A stretch of DNA of 64,000 bases from the NCBI GenBank assembly GCA_963931615.1, contig OZ007032.1, forward strand, positions 1,426,001-1,490,000, in the 5' to 3' direction. The DNA comes from Coprenecus sp902388455. GTDB lineage: Bacteria > Bacteroidota > Bacteroidia > Bacteroidales > UBA932. Of this stretch, positions 16,816 through 26,314 are shown piece by piece (position 1 is the stretch's first letter; each line of letters opens with the position of its first letter). The notes below the pieces were generated by a model that worked only from the letters and a program-made list of their open reading frames with translations, was not told where the DNA came from and made no database searches. The translations under genes and the position numbers were made by a program.

Positions 16816-19659
16816 TTAATTATCCCATTGCGAGGTACCCTTGCGGTACGACAGTAAGTCTGCCAGGGCTGCAGCCTTGGCATTGATTCTGAAACTCCAC
16901 TGCTTATACTGCCCAAGAGGAACCCACGAGAATGATATCTGGAAACAGTGCAGGTCATAAGTCGCGCTTATCTGAGTTGTAGTCAGACGCAGTTTTGTAA
17001 TATCAAAACCTGAAGTAAGGTTGATATTCAGTGCTTTCGTGATACGTACCTGACCGTTTACATTCAGTGTCTGTGTATGATTATTCCTTACTATCAGTTG
17101 GTTATTGCTGTACTGATATGACTTTGAATAATTGTACGAATAATTGAAAGACAAGGACCAGGGGACATCCGGATTGAGATAGTAAATCCAGCCTCCGGGA
17201 ATATACTCACCGGTTACCGGGTGATAGTATACCCTATTATACGCTGGTGATTCTCCAGTCATTTTCACTCCACCTCCACCGCCTCCCGAGGACGAACCGT
17301 CGTTACCCTTACCTTTGCCCTCTCCGGAAAGACTGAAGCCGATAGAGACATTGGCATTGGTCAGACGCACCAGACGTCCAGGTACAGCTGTAATATTAAA
17401 GCGGTTATAACGCCGTCCCTGATAATCCACAGCATAGGGGTCCAAAGTCATACCGGCCGAGATACTGACCTTTTCCAGAACATTCGTGGTCATATTCACG
17501 TTGATATTGGACAGTTTCATCGAATCCGCCAGGAAGTTATAATTACCGGACAGATTGAGATTGTCTATGAGCTTTATTTTCTTAAGACCTGTTCCGGTAG
17601 TATCTTTCCTATCCTCGACCTTGGCCTCCAGGTTATTGCCTATCTGAAAGCCCAGAGATGCTGTCTGTCCGGCTCCTGGAGGTGAATACAGTCCGCCTGA
17701 CCATTTATTATATTCCAGAGTATGCTGTTCACCATGAATATCGGTATACTCGTAGACTCTATAGCCATTGAGAGGGGTTCCCATCTCCGGCGCATAAGAA
17801 ACTGTCAGGGACGGAGATATCATATGACGTACAGCCTTGAGCTTTCCTCTCCTGAAATTGAACATACCGTACAGCCTGGTACTGAGTGAGGCGCTGGCTG
17901 AGAAATTCTGAGTAATGCCGAAATCTTCAAACAATCCGGTTCTGACAGTCTCCACCTTATCGGTTTCCGGATTGTAGTATTGGTTCTGCGAACTGAAATA
18001 CCAATTCATTCCATAAGACACCGAAGGGGAAAGTGTCAGGTACTTCAGGATCGTGAATGTCGGTAATCCGATAGAGAAGCTGTGCGTCATTCCTGTCTGC
18101 ATCTTATCCCAGAAATCCGGATCCCTGACCTCACTTGCCTTAAAGTTTATTTTATTCTGCAATGTAGTACTGTAACTCAGAGCGAACTGCTCATACCACT
18201 TTTCAGGCCCCACCCTGTTCTTCCGGCGGAACGGGTAGAAACGATTGATATTCATCGTTATATTCGGAAGAGTGATAGCATACGAACTGTCTCTTGAATT
18301 CTGACTGTGCAGGGCATTGACTGAAATACTGAGAGCACTCCAGGTTCTGGAATATGATATGGATGAGGAGACCTGGTTCTGGAGAGCTTCATTGATGCTT
18401 TGGTAATTGTATTTATTATTGGAAGGACTGGAAAAATTGACCGATGCCCTGAAAGATGTCCCCGGGCGTGCCTTTGCATCCTGCGAATGAGTCCACTTGA
18501 CACTGAAGTTGCGTGTCTGGAAGAAATCCGTACTTCCACGCTCTCCCGTCTGGTCATTGGAGTAGGACAGATCAAACGTTCCGTTGAACTTATATCGTAA
18601 TTTATAACGAGTTGACATATTGGCACTCCATGAGCCCTTTGAATATATACTTCCTGTCAACGCTACATCAAAGTAATCCCCCAGCACCACGTAAAATCCT
18701 CCGTCCTTCATGAAAAGTCCACGTGAAGCCTCTTCTCCGAATGACGGGAACAGCAGTCCGCTCGCTCTTTCCGGACGCTTGGGGACAAATCCGAACGGCA
18801 GCATCAATGGATAGAGCGGGACATCCGCCAGAACAAGATATGCCGGCCCGAAAACAGTCTTTTGTTTTGGCTCTGTCTCGATCTTCGCAGTCGTCATCTG
18901 AAGATAGTAGTGCGGATGGTCAAGGTCGCACACCGAGTACTTTCCGCCTGAGATATTTATTGAGCGGTCGGGCATCATATTCAGATTATCACCCCGCAGT
19001 ATTCCATCCTCCTCCTGAGTCACCATATTCTTTATCCTGGCCTTGCCTGTCTTGAAGTTGTAAAAGACATTGTCCATCGCATAAGTCTTGCCCCCCTGGG
19101 TCATCTCAGGCTTACCGTTCACCACACCTGCCGTATCAGCGACACCGGCCGCATATACTACCTGGCGATCCACATCATACTCCATATACTCGGCCTTTAG
19201 AGTCATATCACCGTATGTCACACTGGCTTTCCCATAGTAATATATCATCTGACGGCCGGAAGAAAAGTCCTCTATCACCGAATCCACCGCAGTAGAAAAT
19301 GCCGGCATGTCCAGCATGCCTTTGGCAGTATCGGATGCAAAAATATTGGAAGCTGTATCAACATCCACCGAATCAGGTGCTTGAAGAGTGTCAGCCACAT
19401 ACAATGCCGCAGAATCCAATGTCTGAAATGTGTCGGCGACATACAATGCCACCGAATCCCCCAGGACAAGGGGAGGAACAGCGCCGGGGAGTGTATCAGA
19501 CACCTCTGCCCGCGTATGTACAGTCTTTAAAGAATCCAGAATCTGTAATGCTCCGGAATGTACGGAATAGTCCTGTCGTACAGCATCCATCCGACACACA
19601 GAAGACACCAGGACAGTCAACACCGCTGCAAGATTCATCAATTCTTTATGGGACTTCAT
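16816..19659 (-). CDS. lptD: LPS-assembly outer-membrane protein LptD (Bacteroidota type)
   Basis: 947-residue outer-membrane protein. After a signal region and a repeated linker (ALYVADTFQTLDS / ALYVADTLQAPDS) comes an OstA/LptA-like beta-jellyroll (KAEYMEYDVDRQVVYAAGVADTAGV, AMDNVFYNFKTGKARIKNMVTQEEDGIL), then a long barrel domain with many amphipathic strands. With LptE it inserts lipopolysaccharide into the outer leaflet. It starts a unit with ridA and rho. The linker duplicates about 17 residues, seen also as near-repeats in DNA around 19375-19460. Confidence 0.88.
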   Translation of the reverse strand: MKSHKELMNLAAVLTVLVSSVCRMDAVRQDYSVHSGALQILDSLKTVHTRAEVSDTLPGAVPPLVLGDSVALYVADTFQTLDSAALYVADTLQAPDSVDVDTASNIFASDTAKGMLDMPAFSTAVDSVIEDFSSGRQMIYYYGKASVTYGDMTLKAEYMEYDVDRQVVYAAGVADTAGVVNGKPEMTQGGKTYAMDNVFYNFKTGKARIKNMVTQEEDGILRGDNLNMMPDRSINISGGKYSVCDLDHPHYYLQMTTAKIETEPKQKTVFGPAYLVLADVPLYPLMLPFGFVPKRPERASGLLFPSFGEEASRGLFMKDGGFYVVLGDYFDVALTGSIYSKGSWSANMSTRYKLRYKFNGTFDLSYSNDQTGERGSTDFFQTRNFSVKWTHSQDAKARPGTSFRASVNFSSPSNNKYNYQSINEALQNQVSSSISYSRTWSALSISVNALHSQNSRDSSYAITLPNITMNINRFYPFRRKNRVGPEKWYEQFALSYSTTLQNKINFKASEVRDPDFWDKMQTGMTHSFSIGLPTFTILKYLTLSPSVSYGMNWYFSSQNQYYNPETDKVETVRTGLFEDFGITQNFSASASLSTRLYGMFNFRRGKLKAVRHMISPSLTVSYAPEMGTPLNGYRVYEYTDIHGEQHTLEYNKWSGGLYSPPGAGQTASLGFQIGNNLEAKVEDRKDTTGTGLKKIKLIDNLNLSGNYNFLADSMKLSNINVNMTTNVLEKVSISAGMTLDPYAVDYQGRRYNRFNITAVPGRLVRLTNANVSIGFSLSGEGKGKGNDGSSSGGGGGGVKMTGESPAYNRVYYHPVTGEYIPGGWIYYLNPDVPWSLSFNYSYNYSKSYQYSNNQLIVRNNHTQTLNVNGQVRITKALNINLTSGFDITKLRLTTTQISATYDLHCFQISFSWVPLGQYKQWSFRINAKAAALADLLSYRKGTSQWDN

Positions 19660-19702
19660 TAAAGTTAATGAGGATTCGAATTAATTTTAGAGTAATCGCC
19701 GA

Positions 19703-19710
19703 CAAATATA
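19703..19710 (-). promoter_or_regulatory. Bacteroidota promoter for lptD (TATATTTG)
   Basis: The minus strand reads TATATTTG 43 bases before the lptD ATG, with TTTTG 19 bases further upstream, the best -33/-7 pair in the window. It diverges from the amidase promoter. Confidence 0.75.
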
Positions 19711-19751
19711 GGCTTTTTTTAATTTCCCGCAAAACTCATTCCAAAATTTAT

Positions 19752-19759
19752 TAACTTTG
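19752..19759 (+). promoter_or_regulatory. Bacteroidota -7 box (TAACTTTG), almost at the start codon
   Basis: Exact TAnnTTTG box only 9 bases before the amidase ATG at 19769, so the mRNA leader would be a few bases at most. Confidence 0.7.
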
Positions 19760-19768
19760 CTCTCGGAA

Positions 19769-20836
19769 ATGAGAAAATCTATTTTAACAATCATTTTGTC
19801 GACCATGTTTGCGGCACTATGCCCCGTCACATGGTTATCAGCTCAGAACAAACAAGTTGTAGAGCTCAAAACCGTTGTAATCGATGCCGGACACGGAGGA
19901 CACGACCCCGGAGCCACAAACGGCAGAATCTACGAGAAAAATATTACATTATCCGTGGCAAAGCGGCTTGGAGACCTCATAAAACGCAATTACCCCTCCG
20001 TAAAGGTCATCTACACACGCGATGACGACACCTTTGTCGAACTGTACAAAAGAGCGGACATAGCCAACAAGAACAACGCGGACCTGTTCATATCCATCCA
20101 CGTAAATTCTGTCGACAACCGCTCTGTCCGCGGTCACGAGACTTTCGTAATGGGACAGGACAAGAACAGTGAGAATCTGGAAATCTGTCAGCTGGAAAAC
20201 AGCGTAATTACTTTAGAGGACGACTATACATCAAATTACCAAGGATTTGACCCCAAGAATCCGGAATCCTATATCATATTCTCCCTATTGCAGAACGCTC
20301 ATCTTGAGCAGAGTCTTGATTTCGCCACACTGGTTCAGAAGAATGCCGATGCAGGTCCCATTACCAACAACAGGGGCGTAAAACAAGCCAATTTCATAGT
20401 CCTGTGGAAATGCACCATGCCTGCTGTCCTCATTGAGCTCGGATTCATCTCCAATGCCAACGACATGAAAGCCTTGACCGATAAAAACAGTCAGCAGAAA
20501 ATCGCATCCAACATATTCAAGGCCTTCCAGACATACAAAAAAAGTTATGACACAGACATATACCTGCCGTCATCAAATACTGCCGAACCTGCCGCACCAT
20601 CAACACCATCCGGACCGTCTGCATCCGGTAGATTCGGAATCCAGATACTGGCATCCTCCTACCTCCTGCCTGCCGATGCCAAAGAGTTCAAAGGATGGAA
20701 CTGCCGTCACGTAAAATCAGGCAGAAACTACAAATACTATGTCGGCCAATACTCTACAAGGGAAGAAGCTCTGAATGCACTGCCAAAAGTCCGCAACAGC
20801 TTCCCGGAGGCATTCATAATCAAAATAGAACAATAG
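19769..20836 (+). CDS. N-acetylmuramoyl-L-alanine amidase with C-terminal SPOR-like domain
   Basis: 355 residues: signal peptide (about 1-26), Amidase_3 catalytic domain with zinc motifs (VVIDAGHGGHDPGATNG; ISIHVNS; the catalytic Glu in VLIELGFISN), a Pro/Ser-rich linker, and a C-terminal SPOR-like domain (RFGIQILASSYLLPADAKEF... YYVGQYSTREEAL). It cleaves the amide bond between muramic acid and the stem peptide, typically at the septum. The ATG at 19769 is chosen because the upstream start overlaps the promoter box. It is followed 3 bp later by an MCE gene, a common Bacteroidota pairing. Confidence 0.93.
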   Translation: MRKSILTIILSTMFAALCPVTWLSAQNKQVVELKTVVIDAGHGGHDPGATNGRIYEKNITLSVAKRLGDLIKRNYPSVKVIYTRDDDTFVELYKRADIANKNNADLFISIHVNSVDNRSVRGHETFVMGQDKNSENLEICQLENSVITLEDDYTSNYQGFDPKNPESYIIFSLLQNAHLEQSLDFATLVQKNADAGPITNNRGVKQANFIVLWKCTMPAVLIELGFISNANDMKALTDKNSQQKIASNIFKAFQTYKKSYDTDIYLPSSNTAEPAAPSTPSGPSASGRFGIQILASSYLLPADAKEFKGWNCRHVKSGRNYKYYVGQYSTREEALNALPKVRNSFPEAFIIKIEQ

Positions 20837-20839
20837 GAT

Positions 20840-21745
20840 ATGAGCAAAGAAGTCAGAACAGGACTATTCGCGGTAATTGTACTGGCAGCAACATTGTTCA
20901 CAGTGGAATACCTGAAAGGAAAAGACATTTTCTCCAGAACAGATACCTATTATATAATTTATCCTTCCGTAGAAGGAATCGATGTTTCGACTGCGGTCAC
21001 TGTCGGAGGCTACGCCGCCGGAAGGGTTTCCGACGTGATTTACAACCGTGAATCCGGGGATTACACGGTAGAGATCTCTGTATCACGCAATTTCCCCATT
21101 CCAAAGGACAGCCGTATGGACATATACAGTTCTGATATTCTGGGAACAAAGAAGATTAAGGCGGTAATGGGCCATTCAGGGACAATTGCCGTTTCGGGAG
21201 ACACACTTCAGGGAGGAATAGAGACCGACATGCTGAGTTCACTGGCAGAAAGCATAGAACCCGTAGCCCTTGGACTGGACACCCTTGTCCGTAGCCTCAA
21301 CCGCACGGCCGAATCCGCCAAACTGATTCTCAGCGATGACAACCGCGGCAGGATTGACGGGATACTGCAGAAGATTGAAGATATGACTGAAAGCCTATGT
21401 GTTCTGGCTGACACTGTAAAAGGTAAAAGTCCGGAAATAAGCGAAATCATTTCCCGCCTGCACTCTATATCCTCAAGTCTGGATTCAGCAGCGGCATCGG
21501 CAGCTGTCACTGTATCCAACGCCGAAGATATAACAGCTTCCCTACGGGACGCCGGACTGAACGAGACGGTAGACTCACTGCGAAGCCTGGTGATAAAACT
21601 CCAGGATCCGTCCGGCAGTATCGGCCGGCTTGTTACATCCGACTCTCTTCACAACTCACTCACCCGGCTAACAAACGATTTGGATTCTCTGGTCAGAGGC
21701 ATAAAGGAAGACCCCAAAAAGTACATAAAAATTTCTGTATTTTGA
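20840..21745 (+). CDS. MlaD/MCE-domain lipid-transport protein
   Basis: 301 residues: one N-terminal transmembrane helix (GLFAVIVLAATLFTVEYLKG), a single MCE domain (YYIIYPSVEGIDVSTAVTVGGYAAGRVSDV) and a helical C-terminal tail. MCE proteins are the substrate-binding part of ABC systems that move phospholipids between inner and outer membranes. The ATPase and permease partners (MlaF, MlaE) are not next to it. Cotranscribed with the amidase. Confidence 0.88.
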   Translation: MSKEVRTGLFAVIVLAATLFTVEYLKGKDIFSRTDTYYIIYPSVEGIDVSTAVTVGGYAAGRVSDVIYNRESGDYTVEISVSRNFPIPKDSRMDIYSSDILGTKKIKAVMGHSGTIAVSGDTLQGGIETDMLSSLAESIEPVALGLDTLVRSLNRTAESAKLILSDDNRGRIDGILQKIEDMTESLCVLADTVKGKSPEISEIISRLHSISSSLDSAAASAAVTVSNAEDITASLRDAGLNETVDSLRSLVIKLQDPSGSIGRLVTSDSLHNSLTRLTNDLDSLVRGIKEDPKKYIKISVF

Positions 21746-21929
21746 AATAAAAATGTAACATTTTTTGATATTAATTTTTTTTTAAATTTTTTCATATTGA
21801 AAAACAAGATGTTCAAATTTCTGCTGGAATTTTAATTTTTTTTATTGGATTTTTTTACTCACTTTTGTCGTCCCGCTAAGGGGATAAAGAGTACTGAAAT
21901 TAACCATAATCAAATTAGATTTTCTAGGA
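21746..21929. other. AT-rich intergenic region upstream of dnaA
   Basis: About 180 bases of long A and T runs, far more AT-rich than anything around. A small hairpin AAAAATG-taa-CATTTTT close to the MCE stop could end that operon. No TTATCCACA-like DnaA boxes and no exact TAnnTTTG box were found; CACTTTTG at 21860-21867 is the closest promoter-like site. It could be a regulatory or unwinding region, but there is no direct evidence for an origin. Confidence 0.4.
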
Positions 21930-23339
21930 ATGAAATATAGTGAAGCATGGGATAACTGTCTGGAAATCATTAAGGACAACATTCCTGAAAGCAGTTTCAG
22001 GACATGGTTTGAGCCTATCAGGCCCGTCAAGATGACAGGGAGTACCCTCACTATAAAAGTTCCCTCAAGCTATTTCCCTGAATTCATTGAAGCCCACTTT
22101 ATAGACATACTCAGCAAGACCCTTAAAAGAGTCATCGGACCTGAGGCAAAGCTGGTGTACGAAGTGCCGGTAGTCAAGGATGCAACAGTGAGATATCCGG
22201 CAACCAAACCTGCCTCTGGAATCAGCAACCCGGACATCGCCCTACCTAAGGAAAAAGTACAGAAAATTGAGGATCCGTACATCATCCCCGGCATCAAGGG
22301 CATCACCGTCAACCCCAACCTCAACCCCAACTACTCCTTCGACAACCTCATCGAGGGTGACTGCAACCGCCTCGGCCGCGCCGCCGGCATGGCCATCGCC
22401 GAGAATCCCGGCAGCACCGCGTACAATCCTTTTTTTGTTTACGGCGGTCCCGGCCTCGGCAAGACCCACCTGGCCCAGGCGATAGGTATCGACATCAAGG
22501 AGAGATTCCCCGACAAGGTAGTGCTCTACGTTACGGCCAACCATTTCCAGACCCACTATATGGACGCGGTCATCAAGAATGCCGTAACCGACTTCCTGCA
22601 CTACTACCAGTCGATGGACGTGCTTATAATAGATGACGTACAGGAGTTCGCCGACAAACCCGGCACCCAGAACGCCTTCTTCCAGATATTCAACTATCTG
22701 CACCAGCTCGGCAAGCAGCTGATATTTACTTCGGACCGTGCCCCCGTAGACCTTCAGGGCCTGGAGCAGAGACTCCTGTCCCGCTTCAAGTGGGGCCTGA
22801 CCACCGAGCTCCTTCCTCCCGATATGGAGACCCGCGTGGCCATACTCAAGGCCAAGAGTTTCAAGGAGGGCATTATCCTCGGAGACGACATCATAAGGTA
22901 CATCGCCGGCAAGGTCACAGACAACGTCCGCGAGCTCGAGGGCACCCTCGCCTCCCTGATGGCCCACGCCACCCTGACCAAGAAGAAAATCACTCTTCAG
23001 CTGGCCCAGGAAGTCCTGGAGAAGATAGTCACCGTCAACCGCTCCGAGGTGTCCATCACCAAGATCCGCAACACCGTCAGCGACTACTTCGGCATCACCA
23101 ACGAGCTCATGCTCTCCAACACCCGCAAGAGGGAGATCGTCCAGGCCCGCCAGATCGCCATGTACCTCTGCCGCAGCCTGACAGGCAAGTCCCTCACGGC
23201 CATCGGCGCCGAGCTCGGAGGCAAGAACCACGCCACCGTCCTCCACGCCTGCGAGACAGTGGGTGACCTGATGGCCACGGACCGCTCCTTCAAGCAGTAC
23301 GTGACGGACATCGAGAAAAGACTGAGATCAAACATCTAA
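21930..23339 (+). CDS. dnaA: Chromosomal replication initiator DnaA
   Basis: 469 residues with all four DnaA domains: domain I (YSEAWDNCLEIIKDNIPESSFRTWFEPI), a short linker, AAA+ domain III with Walker A GGPGLGKTH (residues 172-180) and Walker B LIIDDVQEF, and the C-terminal DNA-binding domain with GGKNHATVLHAC. It melts the replication origin. Base use changes sharply near codon 113: domain I/II uses mixed codons, domains III/IV use almost only C- or G-ending codons. Confidence 0.97.
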   Translation: MKYSEAWDNCLEIIKDNIPESSFRTWFEPIRPVKMTGSTLTIKVPSSYFPEFIEAHFIDILSKTLKRVIGPEAKLVYEVPVVKDATVRYPATKPASGISNPDIALPKEKVQKIEDPYIIPGIKGITVNPNLNPNYSFDNLIEGDCNRLGRAAGMAIAENPGSTAYNPFFVYGGPGLGKTHLAQAIGIDIKERFPDKVVLYVTANHFQTHYMDAVIKNAVTDFLHYYQSMDVLIIDDVQEFADKPGTQNAFFQIFNYLHQLGKQLIFTSDRAPVDLQGLEQRLLSRFKWGLTTELLPPDMETRVAILKAKSFKEGIILGDDIIRYIAGKVTDNVRELEGTLASLMAHATLTKKKITLQLAQEVLEKIVTVNRSEVSITKIRNTVSDYFGITNELMLSNTRKREIVQARQIAMYLCRSLTGKSLTAIGAELGGKNHATVLHACETVGDLMATDRSFKQYVTDIEKRLRSNI

Positions 23340-23352
23340 ACATCATAAAGCC

Positions 23353-24792
23353 ATGACTTCAGCACAAGTTCTCTCCCACTTCCGCGAGATTATGACCATC
23401 CCGCGCGAATCGGGACACGAGGAGCACATCATCGCTTACCTCCAGAAGTTTGCCGCCGACCGCGGCATGGACTGCAGGACCGATGAGGCCGGCAATGTCC
23501 TCATCACCATACCCGCCACCCCCGGCCGGGAGAACGCCCCGACCCTCATACTCCAGAGCCATTCCGACATGGTCTGCGAGAAGAACAGCGGGGTCGAGCA
23601 CGATTTCTCCAAGGACCCCATCAAGGCAGTGGTGGAGGACGGATGGCTGATAGCCAAGGACACCACTCTCGGAGCCGACTGCGGCATAGGCATAGCTGCC
23701 CAGCTGGCCGTACTGGAGGACAAGGACCTGCCTCACGGCAGGATAGAGTGCCTCTTCACCACCTCGGAGGAGACCGGACTCGACGGAGCCTTCGCCCTCA
23801 AATCGGACTTCCTCACCGGCAGCATCCTGCTCAACCTCGACTCGGAGGATGAGGGCGAGCTGTTCATCGGCTGCGCCGGAGGCATCGACACCACGGCGAA
23901 ATTCCACTATACCCCTGTACCCGTACCCGCAGGCAAGGTCTGCGTCAAGGCCGGATTCTGCGGCGGCATCGGCGGACACAGCGGGGATGACATAGACAAG
24001 GGCCGCTCCAACGCCGTACAGTCCCTGGCAAGACTGCTTTTCCGCGTATGGAGCGAAGTACCCGCCGTCCTCTGCTCGATAGACGGAGGCAACAAGCGCA
24101 ACGCCATCGCCCGCGAGGCCTCGGCCGTGATAGCCGTGAACCCCGGAGATGCATTTACAGTCAAGAACATACTGGAAGAGATACTGGCCGAGCTGAAGGA
24201 CGAGTACTCGGTAACCGACCCTGATATCGCCTCTGTATGGGAGGAGAACCTGCCAGTACCGTCAGAAGCCATAGACGACAGCACCGCCTTCAACCTCATC
24301 CGCGCCCTGCACGCCGTACCCCACGGAGTGATGGCCATGAGCGCAGAGGTCAAGGGCCTGGTGGAGACATCCTCCAACCTCGCCTCGGTCAAGATGCAGG
24401 AAGGCAGCATAATCCGCGTAGGCACCAGCCAGCGCAGCTCGACCAACTCCGCCCGCCGCAACGCCGCCTCCCGTATCGAGGCCGCCTTCAGCGTAGCCGG
24501 AGCCGAAGTCACCCACGAGTCCGAGTATCCTGGCTGGAAACCCAGTCTGAAGTCCCACATCCTCGAGGTCTGCAAGGCCTCCTACCGCCGCCTCTTCGGC
24601 AAGGATCCCGTAGTTCGGGCCATCCACGCCGGACTGGAGTGCGGACTCTTCCTGGACAAATACCCTCATCTGGACATGATATCCTTCGGCCCCACCCTCC
24701 GCGGAGTCCACGCTCCGGGCGAGAGACTGGACCTGGCCAGCCTGGACCGCTTCGTCCTGCTGCTCGAGGATGTCATCAGAGAATGTAAATAA
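23353..24792 (+). CDS. pepD: Aminoacyl-histidine (Xaa-His) dipeptidase PepD
   Basis: 479 residues, the standard length of this M20 metallopeptidase. Metal-site motifs: LQSHSDMVCEKN (His and Asp), DTTLGADCGIGIA and TSEETGLDGA, plus a C-terminal HAGLECGLF with a further His/Glu. It hydrolyses dipeptides such as carnosine or other Xaa-His in the cytoplasm. The gene follows dnaA by 13 bp and precedes rpe by 10 bp, so the three may be cotranscribed. Strong C/G third-position bias. Confidence 0.93.
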   Translation: MTSAQVLSHFREIMTIPRESGHEEHIIAYLQKFAADRGMDCRTDEAGNVLITIPATPGRENAPTLILQSHSDMVCEKNSGVEHDFSKDPIKAVVEDGWLIAKDTTLGADCGIGIAAQLAVLEDKDLPHGRIECLFTTSEETGLDGAFALKSDFLTGSILLNLDSEDEGELFIGCAGGIDTTAKFHYTPVPVPAGKVCVKAGFCGGIGGHSGDDIDKGRSNAVQSLARLLFRVWSEVPAVLCSIDGGNKRNAIAREASAVIAVNPGDAFTVKNILEEILAELKDEYSVTDPDIASVWEENLPVPSEAIDDSTAFNLIRALHAVPHGVMAMSAEVKGLVETSSNLASVKMQEGSIIRVGTSQRSSTNSARRNAASRIEAAFSVAGAEVTHESEYPGWKPSLKSHILEVCKASYRRLFGKDPVVRAIHAGLECGLFLDKYPHLDMISFGPTLRGVHAPGERLDLASLDRFVLLLEDVIRECK

Positions 24793-24802
24793 TCCTACGG
24801 TC

Positions 24803-25465
24803 ATGAGCGACAGACGTCATCTGCAGATAGCCCCCTCCATCCTCACCTCGGACTTCACCCGTCTGGGAGAGACCCTGGAGATGCTCAACTCCTCCCAGTG
24901 CGACTACATCCACCTGGATGTGATGGACGGAGTCTTCGTACCCAATATCTCCTTCGGTTTCCCGGTCATCCGCAACATTGCGAAGAAGGCCGCTAAACCC
25001 CTGGACGTACACCTTATGATAGTAGACCCCGACCGCTACATCGGAGTGCTGCGCGACGCTGCCCCCGAGTATGTCACGGTCCACTACGAGGCCTGCACCC
25101 ACCTGCACCGCAGCCTGCAGAACATCCGCGCCAACGGCATGAAGGCCGGCGTGGTGCTCAATCCCCACACTCCCGTATCTTCCCTGGAATACATCGCTGA
25201 GTTCTGCGACATGGTCGTCCTGATGTCGGTCAATCCCGGTTTCGGAGGCCAGTCCTTCATCGAGAGCACCTACCGCAAGGTCGCCGAGACCAAGGAACTG
25301 CTGCTCCGCACCGGCTCGCACGCCCTCATCGAGATCGACGGCGGCGTCAACCTGACCAACGCCGGAGCCCTGCGTGATGCCGGAGCCGACGTAGTGGTGA
25401 CCGGCAACGCAGTCTTCGCCTCGGAAGACCCCATTGCTACTGTCGAGCTGTTCAAATCGATATGA
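24803..25465 (+). CDS. rpe: Ribulose-phosphate 3-epimerase
   Basis: 220-residue TIM barrel of the pentose phosphate pathway that interconverts ribulose 5-phosphate and xylulose 5-phosphate. Metal and catalytic motifs are seen: IAPSILTSDF, HLDVMDGVFVPNISFG, VMSVNPGFGGQSF and IEIDGGV. The start at 24803 begins 10 bp after the pepD stop; a longer reading into pepD is possible but would overlap it. It ends convergently 15 bp from birA. Confidence 0.95.
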   Translation: MSDRRHLQIAPSILTSDFTRLGETLEMLNSSQCDYIHLDVMDGVFVPNISFGFPVIRNIAKKAAKPLDVHLMIVDPDRYIGVLRDAAPEYVTVHYEACTHLHRSLQNIRANGMKAGVVLNPHTPVSSLEYIAEFCDMVVLMSVNPGFGGQSFIESTYRKVAETKELLLRTGSHALIEIDGGVNLTNAGALRDAGADVVVTGNAVFASEDPIATVELFKSI

Positions 25466-25480
25466 TTCCGGACAACCGTC

Positions 25481-26263
25481 CTACAGCAAGTACCTAATTT
25501 CCTTAAAATAATACTTAGCCACCCGCCCGTCCTCATGTTCCACAAGGAGACGGGCGGTTTTTTTCTCCACCCCCAGTATTGTCCCGCGGAAGCGGACAGA
25601 GGCCCCGCCGGTGAAATACTCCGTCTCCTCGAACTCCGAGGGCACTCCCCTGCGGTAGAGCAGGGTCTCATACTCCCCGTCCAGCCCGGGCACGCGGCCG
25701 TCCTCCCCTATCGCCCGGTAGAGGGAAAATATCTCTTCCAGCACCCGCGGCAGCTCGGCATGCGGGTCGAGGACTGGCAGCGGCCTGCGCTCCGCCGGGA
25801 CAGTCTCCTCCAAAGCGAGGAGAACCGAGGTGGGGTTGGGCAGTTCCGGAGGGAAGACCCTCTGATTGATATTGAGGCCGATGCCTGCGATGCTCACTGC
25901 CAATGTGTCACCCTTGAGAGTATTCTCGAGGAGCATTCCGCAGACCTTCCGGTCGTGGATGTAGATGTCATTGGGCCATTTGACCCTGACTCCGGAGAGC
26001 CCCTTGCCCAGGAGATAGCGGGCTATGCCCACGGCACAGGCCTGAGAGAGGACGAACTGGTCCGCAGCCCTGAGCCCCAGAGGCTTGAAGAGGATGGAGA
26101 ACATCAGGTTCTCCCCCCGGGAGCTCTCCCAGCGGTTGCCCCTCTGCCCCCGGCCGGCCGTCTGGAACTCAGCGCACCAGACCGTTCCGTCCTCTGCCGT
26201 GTCCTTTCCGCGCCAGGCGTCGAGATTGGTGGAATCGGTTACATTTTCCCAATGAATATTCAT
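25481..26263 (-). CDS. birA: Biotin--[biotin carboxyl-carrier protein] ligase (BirA catalytic form)
   Basis: 260 residues: only the catalytic and C-terminal domains, with no N-terminal DNA-binding domain, so it is a ligase and not a repressor. The biotin-adenylate motif AGRGQRGNRWESSRGENLMFSILF and VKWPNDIYIHDRKVCGMLLEN are present. It attaches biotin to carboxylases such as acetyl-CoA or methylmalonyl-CoA/pyruvate carboxylases. Convergent with rpe, divergent from rsfS. Confidence 0.93.
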   Translation of the reverse strand: MNIHWENVTDSTNLDAWRGKDTAEDGTVWCAEFQTAGRGQRGNRWESSRGENLMFSILFKPLGLRAADQFVLSQACAVGIARYLLGKGLSGVRVKWPNDIYIHDRKVCGMLLENTLKGDTLAVSIAGIGLNINQRVFPPELPNPTSVLLALEETVPAERRPLPVLDPHAELPRVLEEIFSLYRAIGEDGRVPGLDGEYETLLYRRGVPSEFEETEYFTGGASVRFRGTILGVEKKTARLLVEHEDGRVAKYYFKEIRYLL

Positions 26264-26282
26264 GGCACAATTTTTATATTAT

Positions 26283-26290
26283 TATCTTTG
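26283..26290 (+). promoter_or_regulatory. Bacteroidota -7 promoter box (TATCTTTG)
   Basis: Exact TAnnTTTG box 24 bases before the rsfS ATG at 26315; probably drives rsfS-ftsH-cdsA-psd. Confidence 0.7.
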
Positions 26291-26314
26291 CACGGCAAAA
26301 TTAGAAAAATATTT

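Noticed and set aside
21746..21929. Replication origin at dnaA
   Set aside because: AT-rich, but no DnaA-box cluster could be seen; many Bacteroidota have the origin elsewhere.
22242..23246. Long minus-strand frame opposite dnaA
   Set aside because: Shadow of strong third-position bias in dnaA; translation is Gly/Leu/Val-rich without domain logic.
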